Shown here: positions 43,409 through 53,865 of the stretch, in pieces | Layout of the letters: each line of letters starts with the position of its first letter | How positions within the stretch are numbered: the stretch's first letter is position 1 | NCBI GenBank assembly: GCA_016858145.1 | Contig: JAEHOE010000002.1 | Location: 1,922,001-1,986,000 of the forward strand | Origin: Edaphochlamys debaryana | Taxonomy: Eukaryota; Chlorophyta; Chlorophyceae; Chlamydomonadales | Reading direction: 5' to 3' | Length of the DNA: 64,000 nt | Position numbers and translations under genes: made by a program | Notes under the pieces: generated by a model | Told to the model about the DNA's origin: nothing | Databases searched by the model: none | Seen by the model: the letters and a program-made list of their open reading frames with translations, nothing else

Positions 43409-44088
43409 CTTTGCTTGCAGCGCTCGGAACTCAGGCGACACGCCGTATGTGTAGCCTAGCGAGTAGGCTGGACCCTGCTTGGTGTGCTGGGCCAAAGTGG
43501 GGCTCGACCGGCCGCTCAGAGCCCAAGAACGTCAGCTCATCCTACAACTGGGATGGGGCCCCATGCAGTGTTTTCCACTATTCTATGAACACCTTAGCCA
43601 TGATCAGGCGTGCTTGATGCCCATGATGAGGGGTTTGGCCCTGGAACTCGCGCCTGGGGCGCCACAACAATTTCGACATGGCGCGAGTTCGCGTTGCACC
43701 CGCGCAAACCCATTAGCTACTAGGCATGAGGATTATGGAGGCTATGCGGAGCTGCCACGCTTGGTGGGACGTGGGCGGAGGCGGCTCTGGCCCCTGCTGG
43801 GGCTCCCGGCCACGAGGGCGGGTGACCAGGTGGGTGGCGCAGCCCTTGTGGTTTGCCCCTTTCGGTAAGGGGAGGGGGCGCCGAGCTCCTGTTCATGGCC
43901 GAAGTGACGAAGCGGCGGGCCTGCAGCGAAGAGCCAAGTAGAGGTGATGGGGTCACTGTGGACGGGGGCCCGTTTCGGCATCGGGGCCGGCACGTACGGT
44001 ACCCCCCGTATCCCCGGCAACCTGCTGCAGCTGCCGGGCGGCTTGACACGTTGCCAACGCATCCACTCACCGCATCCCTCACAGTAGA
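43409..44088. promoter_or_regulatory. Divergent region, CSP41a-like / OPR-like
   Basis: Holds the 5' UTRs and promoters of both genes. It may also contain unrecognised upstream exon(s) of the OPR-like gene, since that protein lacks an obvious targeting leader at its assigned start. Confidence 0.4.
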
Positions 44089-45555
44089 ATGGGCCTGCAA
44101 TCAATCCCGCTATCGTCTCTCTTCCCTCGCACCCAGGACTTTGCAACCAGCTCCCAACCCTCGAGCTCGGGCCGGCCGGCCGGGCAACCGGGGGCTCGGG
44201 GACGGGGGCACGGCCGCGGCCGGGACTCCCGACTGCAGCCCCCGTCTCGGGGCCCGGGCCGTTCCTCAGCGCCTCCCGGCTTCCCCGGCGAAGGCGCGGG
44301 CGGGGGTGGTGGCTGGGGCGCGGGCAGGGGTGGGGGCGGCTACGGCCGCGGCTTTGGCGGCGGCGGCAGCTTTGGCGGGGGCTTTGGCGGAGCGCCCGAC
44401 GCGAGCGCTTTGGACCCAGGCCCCACGGGATCCAAGATCCTCACTGCTACGGAATGGCGGCAGCTGACGGAAGCTGTGCAGGGCCCCTCCGCCGCCAGGG
44501 TCAGAACCTCGGCGACGGCGGCGGCAACGGCGGCGGCGGGAGACGCAGGTCCTGGTGGCGCCGCCGGCAGGCTGGGCGAGCGGGAGCTGCTGCTGGCGCT
44601 TTGGCGCCTGGCGGCGGAGGCGTCGCAGGAGTCGGGCCTGCCGCCGCCGCCGCTGCCGCCGCCCTGGGGGCCGACGTCAGCGGGCCCGCCGGCGCCGTCA
44701 GCGTCGGCGTCGGCGTTTGGGTTTGGCCTGGGGCCGTTGGGCGCATCCCCAGTGGATGAGCTCCTTTCCTTCGGCGTCCAAAGCGCTGGCGGCGGTGGGG
44801 CTTTCCCAAACTCTTTCGGCCAGGCTTCCGCCAGTGGCGCGGGCAGTGCTGCTCCGCCGGCCGCGCTGGGGCCCTGGGCGACGGCGGCGCCGCCGCTTGA
44901 CGGCAGCGGCGCCGCGCGGCAGCGGTGCCACGAGGCGGTCGCTGCCGCCGCCGCCGCCGTTGGCCCCAGTTTGAGTTTGCAGGGGCTGGCGGCGGCGCTC
45001 CGGCTGGCCGGACGCATGGTGACGGCTGCCGCCACCGCCGGTGATCCCGACGGCGCCGCCGTCGCCTGGCAGCTGGCGGAGCCGCTGCTGGCGGCGGCGG
45101 TGGCAGCGGCGGCGGCGACCGCAGCCTCGGGTTCCGCCGAGCCGGGCGCCCTAGCGGCCCTCGTCGCAGCGCTGCCGCCGCTACACCCCCTCGCCGTTGC
45201 TGCCTCCACCGCCGCCGCCGCCGCCAACGATGGCAATGGGGCTGGGGCCCAGTCGGCGCCGCCGCCGCCAATGACGCACGCTGTGCTGGCGGCGGCGCTG
45301 GGCGGCCTGGCCTCCGCGGCTCGCTTCTCTTTGCCCACCACACAGGACCTCTGCACGGCCGCCGCCGCCGCCGCCAGCTGCCGCTGCCTGCCGCCGCCGG
45401 GCTGGCTGGAGCTGCTCCGCTCAGAGCTCCGAAACCAGGTGTTCGTCCTAACCGCCGGCCAGGCCGCCGTGACGCTCGACGCGCTGGCCCAACTGTCAGC
45501 GTTGCAGGCGGCGGCCGCGGTGACGGCGGCTGGCGACGACGTCGGCGCCGCCGCG

Positions 45556-45595
<40 letters not shown>

Positions 45596-48500
45596 AGGCC
45601 GTCCTGCCGCGGGAGTGGGCCGAGATGCTGGCGGCGGAGCTGGCAGGAAAGGCGGCGGCGACGGGGACCGACCCCAGCGCCGCCGCCGACCTCCTCCGAG
45701 AGCTGGCGTGGTGGGCAGAGGCGGGGCTGCTCCCGTCAAGCCAAACATCGCCGTCGGGAGCGGCGGTGGCGGCTACGGCGGCAGGCCGCGTGGGATCGCT
45801 AGCGGCGATGCTGCTGGGCGGTCTGGCGCCGCTGCTGCCCGCCTGGGCTGACGGCGCGCAGCTGGAGTCGACACTGGCGGCGGCAGCCCGCCTCGCGCCG
45901 TACGCGGTCGTGCCTGAGGTTGTGCCGGCGGCGGCGGCGGCGGCGTTGTTGAGGCTGGGCCGTTCCGGCGCGCTTTCCTGGCAGCGGCTGGCGGCGTGTG
46001 TCGTATCCGTGGCGGAGCTGGCGGCGGCGGCGACAGGACAGCCAGCGGCAGCAGCAGCGGATCCTGCGCTAGCGGCACTGGTGGCGGAGGCGCCGGCGCT
46101 GCTGGAACGCGGCCTGCGGGCGGCGCTGGCGGCGCCGTCGGGCGCTGGCACCGCTGGCTCGCTGGGGCCAGCTGAGCTGGCGTCGTTGCCGCGGGCGGAG
46201 GCTGCCCTCCAGCAGCTCAGCAGCCTGACGGAGGCTGGATCGGCGGCGGCGGCGACGCTGGAGCAGGGCCTGGCGGCGCTGGTGCCGGCGCTGCCGCGGG
46301 CGCCGCCAGCGCGTCTGGCGGCGCTGGCGGCGGCGGCGGTGCACCCCGCGACGGCGGCGCTTTTCGACGACGGCGTCTCGACGGAGGTGCTGCTGGCGCT
46401 CTTGGCTCAGGAGCCGGCGGTGACGGCGGTGGCGGAGACCAGAGAGCGCGGCGGCGGCACCGGCAGGGGCTCAGCGGCAGCGGCGACGCCGACGGGGGCG
46501 GCAGCAGCAACGGCGGCGGCAGCGGTGGCACCTGTGGTCGTGCGGTCGCTACACGCGCCGTCGCTGGTCAGGGTCCTGGTGGCGGCGGCTGAGCGGCAGG
46601 CGCGGTGGCGGTCAGCTGACGTGCCGGCGGCGGCAGCGGCGCCGCAGCGGCAGCGGCCGGCGGCGGAGCCGGTGGCGGCGGCGGCGCTGATAGCGGCATC
46701 GGGGCGCCTGCTTCTAATGGCGGACCCGCACTGGCAGCCGGGGTTCCTCGACGCTCCCGGGCCTGGCCGCGACGTCGCTGACACTGCCGATGCCGTTGTG
46801 GCAATGAGTACTGTCGTACCAGCGGCGGCGTCAATGGCGGCGGCGAAGGGGAGGAGCAAGCGGCCGTCGCCTCAGGCCGTTCTCGCGGCGGGTCTGACGG
46901 CCTCTCAGTGGCATCAGGCTGTAGTGGCGGTGGCCTCCTTCGCCGCTTTACTAAACGACTCTCATGGGGCCGCCGCCACCACTGCCGCTGCCGGCGGCGG
47001 CGCCGTCGCTGCACTGCCGCTGACGGCTTCGTCGCTGCGGCACCTGTTGACGGCGCTGGATCCGGCGTGGTCGCGACTAAGCGCAGCGGAGGTGTCAGAG
47101 CTTGTGACGGCCCTGGCAGACCTGTACGGCACCGTACGACCGCCGCCGCCGCAGGCCAGTGTGGCGGCGGCTGCGACGGCGGCGGCGCCGACGGTGGCGG
47201 ACTGGCACGGCGTGCAGCGTGCTGTCGCGGCGGCCATGCCTCGCATGACGGCGGCGGAGCTGGCGGCGGCGGTGGCGGCGACGGCGCGGCTGCCGGCAGC
47301 TGCGCCGCCGTGTGAGGAATGGCAGGCAGCGCTGACCGGGGTCCTGGTGGCGGCGCCCCCGCGGCGGCCTGCACCACTCGCGCGCGGCATTCGCGGCCTC
47401 TCGCCACGTGACGCGCTGGCCCTTCTGCATGCCTGCCTAGATGTACAGCTTTGTATGTCAGCGGATTCTGACGTACTGCAGCTCCCAATTGAGCCCCTCC
47501 TCTCCCTCGTGACGAACCTCTGCGCCCAACACGAAGCGAAGTGCCCACCTCCGGGCTCGACGAGAGCACGTCGCTCCCCGCGGCCGCAAGACGAGGCGGA
47601 GGCGGAGAACGAGGCGCCTCACGCTTCGCCCCTGCTACCAAGCCCAGTTATCTGCTCTCTGCTGCAGCGATTTTCTCAGCTCGCGACAGATCCCATTCAG
47701 GCCGCAAGAGTTGGCGAGCTGGTCTCACCTCTGCTCGCCCACATGCAAGCGTACGGCTTCGCTGCCGCGTCCGCAGCAGATCTCGCTACGGCGCTAACCG
47801 CCACATCGCGGCTGCTCGTACGGCCGCCGGCGCCGTGGGTCGAGGCGCTGTGTGCCGTATCCCTGGAGCGGTTGGTACGGGACCGCGCGACGCCGCTGTC
47901 AGACCTGGCGGCGCTGGCGGGCGCAATGGCGGGCGCGTGGGTCGTACCTACGCGCGAGTGGCACGCGGCGGTTGAGGCGGTCACGGCGGAGCGGTTGGAG
48001 CGGTTGGCGGCGCGCGCGGCGGCGGGCGGCGGCGGCGCCTCGACGGCGCCTGGCGGCAGCGGCGAGAGGGCGCTCGAGCAGCTCATGTGGGCCCAGGCCG
48101 TCTGGTACCGACTCAGCGGAGGACGCAGCCATCCTCAACCCTTGCTAAGCAGCAACGATGCCGCCTCCGCCTCCGCTGACCCTCGCGGCGCTGGGACAGC
48201 GGAGGCTCACAGTGACAGTTACGCAGCAGACACACCAGCGCCCGAGGCAGGAGGGGGTCCTGGAGCAGACGAAGAGACAAATGGCGTTCGGAGCGGACCG
48301 TTTGACACCGACGGAGGCTTGCGGCCGTCGCGGCAGTGGCTGGCTGCGGCGCTGGCTGCGGCGGAGGCGCTGCTGCCGACGGCGGCGCCGTACACGCTCG
48401 CCTCACTGCCGTACTCCCTCGCCGTACTCGGGGAAGCCCCCGGTGAGCTGCACGACCACATCCGCAGTCCGCCTCCCTACTTCATCTGTTGTGCGTGCCC

Positions 48501-51500
48501 GGGGTTCTTGAATCGCCTCTGCCGGCTTGAACTTTCTCGTTAGCTTGACTCTTCACCCTACCGGTATCATTGTGTGAACCCTCTCCCCCTCATTGTTAAA
48601 CGCTTGCACCTTCCTTTCCACCGCGCAGGCCCCCGATTCGCAGAAGCCCTTCTCCGAGGGGCGCCGGCGCAGCGGCTGCCCGCGCTGTCCGGTCCGCAGC
48701 TGTCCCGCTTGGCGCTGGGGGCGGCGGGCACCGGCGTGCGACCCGGGGCGGCCTGGGTGGCAGCGCTGCAGGTGGGGACCGGGGCGGGGTTGGGGGGTGG
48801 GCGGAGGCGGGGTTTCGAGCGTGTAAGGGGGGTGACAAGAGGCGACGCAGCGGCCGGGGCACACCCTCATGGCGACCATAGTCGCCGCACTCGGGCAGGT
48901 ACCGCACTGGCTGACGCCTCACCCATGCAGCCCTTCCCTTGTTATCGCTTACCCCTCCCTGCCCTGTCGACCTCCTCCAAGTCGCCCTCATTCCTTATCC
49001 CGTTCGTGCCGACCCTGCATCGCTACCGCAGGCTGCGGCCGCACCCCACCTGTCTTGGATTGCTCACGCTCACCTCCCCCACGTTTGCCATCCCTGATCC
49101 TTGGTCCGAGTAGACTCTGATCCCTGCCCTGTCGCCCCTGCATCGCCACCCCAGGCCGCGGCCGCGCCTGTGTTGGGCGCCTGCGAGGCCCACGAGCTTG
49201 GGGACCTCCTGGATGGGGTGCTGGGACTGACGGAGGCAGCAGCGGGGGGGAGGCGGCGTGGGGCGGACAGCAGCACACTGCTGGAGGCTGTTGCTGCTGA
49301 GGGGGCGACAGAGGCCCCAGACGCAGCAGCACCACCACCACCACCAGGGGCGGGGGCACCAGGGGCGGCGGCAGCAGCAGCAGGGGGCACAGAGGAGGCA
49401 GCGCGGGCGCAGCAAAGCACGGCGGCGGAGGGGGAGGGCGGCACTGGGGACGGGGGGGAAGCTGGCGGGAAGCTGGAGGATGGCTTCCTGGCGGCGTGGT
49501 GGGGCGCCAGCGGGCCGGCGCTGGAGTGGGAGGGGCGGCTGCTGGCGGAGGCGGTGAGGCGCAAGGTGGGCCCGCTGTCGGGTGGTGCGGTGTCCGTGTC
49601 TTGCGAGTCAGGTTTCTTCTTCTTAAAGGGCAATCTCTATGTAGGAAAAACTGGAGATCTCGAGAAACTGGTCGCTGTGTTCACGTGAAGTCCAAGCTAT
49701 ATCTCTGGCGTACCGCCACCCGCGCCCCACTGTGTCCCCACGGCCCCTGCCCTGACCGCAGGCCCGCCGCGCCGACCTGGAGCACCTGAGGGAGCTGAGG
49801 GCCGAGGCGGCGGCGCGGGCCGCCGACCCCGGCACGGGGCCCGGCTGGCGGTACTGGGCCTCGCAGCTGCCGGGTCTGGACCCCTCGCAGGTGGGAAGGG
49901 CTGCTGTGCGGTGGGGGTGCGATGGGGGAAACGGGGGCGGGGTACGAAGGCGGTTCGCACTTGTCTCTGGATTCAAAACGCGGGGATGTAGGTAGGGGTT
50001 TACCTGGCCGAACCGTGCAAGGTGGCGAGATGGTGCGTCTCTCGCTCCGCTTCGGCCCAGCGCGCCGCCAATCATGACCTCCCCTCTGCCGTGACCTTTC
50101 TCTCTCCCTCCAGATGGTGTCGGACGGAGACCTGGACCAAACCGGTGCCAAGATGGAACGGGCCCTGCTGGACGGTACGGGCGTAGCGGAAGGGCCGCCG
50201 GACCGGACCGGACCGGGCTCCGCGTCCGGACCCAGCAGCCGCGCTGAGCTCATGCCGGGCGTGCTGCGCTTCCTGGGCTGGGCCTTGCTGCGCGAGGGCA
50301 GCCTGCCGGCGGCGCTGCCCGAGGGCCTAGCGCCATGGACCGGCCGCCTCGCGGGCCGATGCGTCCGGCTGCTGGGACGTCGAGCAATCGCGGAGGCGGC
50401 AGCAGCTGCCGAGGCTGCCACAGGCGCAGATGCAGCTGCTGTCGGCGCCAGTGGCGTGGGCGGCGGGGCCGTTCGTGCAGCTGGCGGCTTGGAGTCTGGG
50501 GCTGAGGCGAGGGCGGTGCTGCGACCCCCCGAGGACTGGCGTCGCTCGGTCATGCGATGCCACGCTCAGGTGTGTGGAGGGCTGCTTGCGTAAGCCGGGG
50601 AGCCGGAACCACGCACAGGTGTGTCATGCACACCGGCCCGAGCGTGGTGTGCAAACGACGTAACAGGGGGTTTGGTTGGGCGTGTGCTGGGCTCTTGGGT
50701 GCGGACTGAAGGTACTCATTGTAACCCCACTTCAGGCGATTCGGTTTATCTTTCCTCGTGACATGAAGAGTCAATCGGGGTTGATTGTTGCCCGCCCCAC
50801 AATCACCACCACCCCGCCCCCAACTCTCGGTCATGTTATCAACCCTACAGGCCATGCTGCTAGGTGCGGTTGGGCTCGAGCTGGCCGCACCTGGCGCCGG
50901 TGGAGGCGAAGGCGCTTGGACCGCCCGCGGTCCCGCTCAAGCAGCCCAGGCGGCCCAGGCGGCGGTGGCGCAGCGGCGAGCCCTGCTCGAAGCTGGAGCG
51001 GCAGCGGCGGCATGGGGCGCCGCCGAGGGACCCGTCTGGATGCCATTGTGGGGAGAGGCCTACCTCCGAGCCACCCGCCTCGCCTTCCTCGAGCCCCAGG
51101 CACTTGCTCCGCCCTCGTCCTCGGGCTCCCCGCCGCCACCGCTAGGCGCACGGCGCAGGACCAAGACCCCCCAGACGGCCACGATCACCTCCTCAGCTGC
51201 CCCTGACTCCACGGGTAATGCTGCAGCCCCCTCCGCAGCCAGCATCTCTGACCCCGCTTCCAGCGCCGGCCCGGCTCTGAGCGAGATCCAGGCCCTGCTG
51301 GCCCTGGTTCTGGATCTGGATCTGGGCCCCGGCGGGCCCTGGCTGGGGGCAGCTGAGGCCGCCAGCGTGCCCCTGCTGCTCGAGGGCTGCGGACCGCAGG
51401 TGCGTGGGGCCTGGCTGGGCCTCGCATGGGCTATGCGTGTGTGCAGGTGCCTGATAGTGCCTGATTGTCGTTTTTATCTGCCTTGGCGGACCTTTCTCGG

Positions 51501-52499
51501 CTTTTCGAGTGCCCCACCCCGGTTGACCCGTCTTGTGCTTTCCCGGACCCTCGCTCCCCTCGGCGTCCACCCCACCCCAGGAGGGCCTCGCCCTGCTGAC
51601 CCTGCTCGCGGCCCTCGCGCCGCCCGGCCACCGCCCCAGCCGCGCCTGGGCCGAGGCCCTGCTCCAGGGCGCCCTTCGCCCCGCCCTGGCGGCGCCCGGG
51701 GCCCCAGTGGGCCCGCAAGGGGCCCCTCTGGGCCCGCAGGGGGCCGCCACGGTGCTGCTGGCGCTGGGGCGGTTGGGCGTGCGGCCGCCCGACGACTGGC
51801 TTGACTCGGCGCTGGGGGTGCTGTACGGCAGGTACGGCGGTTTGCGGGACTGTACAGATCTCGCGTCGCTTTGCTGAGTTTCTCTGCAGTCAGGGTTGGT
51901 AGATCGGTCTGGCCCCTGGCCTCATCCAGGCCGCTCAGCATGGTCAAGTTCCCCGCCCGGCACGGTGTTGCCTGAACTCAAACCCGATCTTTGCCCCGCC
52001 TTCTAGGCTGGACGAGCTCCCGCCGTCCCTGCTGCCCAAGCTCCTGGCCGCACTGGCAGAGCTTGACGTTGCCCCCACATCGGACTGGCTCGGGCCCGCC
52101 GCCGACGCCTTCTGGGCCGCTCTGCCGCGCCTGCAGCCGCCGCTGTCGGCGCCCGGCGGCGCCGCGGCCCTTGTGGAGGGCCTGGCTGCCGTCAGCGACT
52201 TGGGCGTTCCCGTCAAACAAAATCAACTGACGGGCCTCCTGGATTTGCTAGAGCGGCACTTGGAATCGGGTGGAGGGGCCATGGAGCAAGAGGCGGCGGC
52301 GGGTGAGGTGGCGCGAGTGCTGATCCAGCTGTCGGGCATGCGGCGGGCTTCGCCGTCAAAGGCCAACCGCCAGCGCCTCGACGCTCTGTTCGCCTCCGCC
52401 GCCGAGCAGTTGCCCGTGTCCGGGCCGCTAACCGCTCCCCTGCTGGACGGTTGGGACAAGCTGGTGCCTTTGGCGCAGGGCGTGGGGGCCAAGCGCTAG
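44089..52499 (+). CDS. Giant Ala-rich helical-repeat protein, OPR-like
   Basis: Eight exons join in phase: 44089-48442, 48629-48771, 49155-49565, 49762-49890, 50114-50569, 50851-51399, 51581-51831 and 52007-52499, giving about 2,261 residues. Exon 1 alone is 4.35 kb. Near the N terminus is an RGG/Gly-rich stretch (GRGHGRGRDSR; GRGFGGGGSFGGGFGG). The rest is a long array of degenerate helical repeats of about 35-40 residues with a recurring P-P-x-x-W start: PPPGWLELLRSELRNQ, PPCEEWQAAL, RPPAPWVEAL, VPTREWHAAVEAV, RPSRQWLAAAL, RPGAAWVAAL, RPPDDWLDSALGVLYGRL. This resembles the octotricopeptide (OPR) motif of chlorophycean organellar RNA-binding proteins, but Ala content is extreme and repeats are eroded. 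Organelle RNA metabolism is inference. The start may be incomplete: 'gcacccag|gactttg' near 44130 could be an internal acceptor. Confidence 0.7.
49013..49042 (+). repeat. Intronic copy of OPR-like exon 3 start plus acceptor
   Basis: Matches 49136-49165 (pre-acceptor sequence, CAG and first bases of exon 3) at 27 of 30 positions, 123 bp upstream in intron 2. The preceding 'ccctgccctgtcg' is also shared. The in-frame read from this copy reaches a TGA, so it would not give a full protein. Confidence 0.8.
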
Positions 52500-52633
52500 G
52501 TAGGGCGGCTTGCGTACGGTTCCAAGCTTGCGCGTGCTTTGGAGAGTGGCTGCAAGGCACTAAATGAACGTTGAGGATCTCGAGCAGAGCAAGGAGCTCA
52601 AGCAAGATGTGCGAACGGCAAGGATCTTGGGTT

Positions 52634-52638
52634 TGTAA
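52634..52638 (+). terminator. TGTAA polyadenylation-type motif
   Basis: TGTAA 135 bp downstream of the OPR-like stop codon, ideally placed for a short 3' UTR. Confidence 0.55.
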
Positions 52639-53865
52639 CATGAGTGGTGGGGTGCTTGGCACGTGTCTGAAGCATCGCAGCCAACAGCCTGCTCGCTGTG
52701 CCTCCAACCACCCATTCGGGTAAATCTGCAAGGGGCCCCTGTCTACAACGTTCGCCCCCCACCCAACAGACATCCCCGGACCATGGAAAGGCGGAGGCCA
52801 CATGAAGGTGGCCTCTGATGAGCCAGGGTAAAACACACCTATGCTCTTCTCGCCCCGCCGCCCGCCCGGACGGCCCACCACATGCGCTCCACGGAGGCTT
52901 CCTCCGCGGCCGCCGACGCGCCAAACTCCTGCGCCGCACCCCGCCGGTCCCATCCTAACGGTATTCATTCGGGCTGCCGCGCCTCCAGCACGCCGAAACG
53001 GCGCGGGCCGTGCGGGGGGCGCGGAGCGGCAGGCCGAAAGCGACAGCGCGTGACATGCCCTTCAGAGCGCCCTTCAGACCCCCTTGCCCCCCGGTGCAGT
53101 CGCACCCGCGCCTTAGTCCTCAGCGAGGTCCACCACCTCCACCGTCCCCACCACAGCCTTGGCCGCAGCCTTCTTGGCCCGGTATCTGGTCTGCCTGTCG
53201 CGGTCCTTGCACGTCTTGCACTCTCTTGTGCGGGATGCCGCTGATGGTGGTTTGGCCCGTGTGGAGCTGGTGTTGCGACATTTTCATCCGTTGTTCGGCA
53301 CAACTCGGGCTCTACATATACTCATGGTTCCGGGGATAGGACTGCTGCCCCCGCGGGTTCGCCCACTTGCCTGACGCGACTGCCCCCGCGGGTTCGCCCA
53401 CTTGCCAACATGACCCTCCCCCAACCCCCCAAAGGAAGGAGCTGAGGCAGGCGGCGGCGGTGGGGACGCTCGGCGGATCCGGGCTTTCCGGGCTGCTGCG
53501 AGGGGCGTGTGGGCAGCGGCGGGCTGTCGGCGGCGGCATGTGCAGCACTGGTAATCGGCGCTTTCGCTGCCCACAGCTCTTACGTGGGCGGGGTCTGACG
53601 GGTGCCTGGAACCGGAGGGCCGGGGCCGTCGGGGGGGAATACGGCACGCGTGCCACATGCCCCGAGCCAAGTCGTCGCAACCCCTGATCAGCATTCCACC
53701 AGAACGAGCACGTCATAACCTATCATACCTACAAGCAATTAGGCCAAAAAGCTATGCGTTGACCTAGAGCGCTGATTCCCGCGTCAAGCGGGGCAGAAGT
53801 AGCGCAAACAGGCTCCAGCAACGACAGTTCTAGCTCTCAGTTAGGTTGCACAACGAGCAGCAAAC
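52639..53865. other. Intergenic region with a 27-bp direct repeat
   Basis: No gene supported. Two identical 27-bp copies beginning 'ctgcccccgcgggttcgccc' lie at 53345-53371 and 53380-53406 (35-bp offset). The last 170 bp before the TLDc gene ATG are less GC-rich and presumably contain its promoter and 5' UTR. Confidence 0.45.

Noticed and set aside
44340..46151. A 603-codon open frame on the - strand
   Set aside because: It is antisense to exon 1 of the OPR-like gene. GCN-rich codons leave the opposite strand free of stops.
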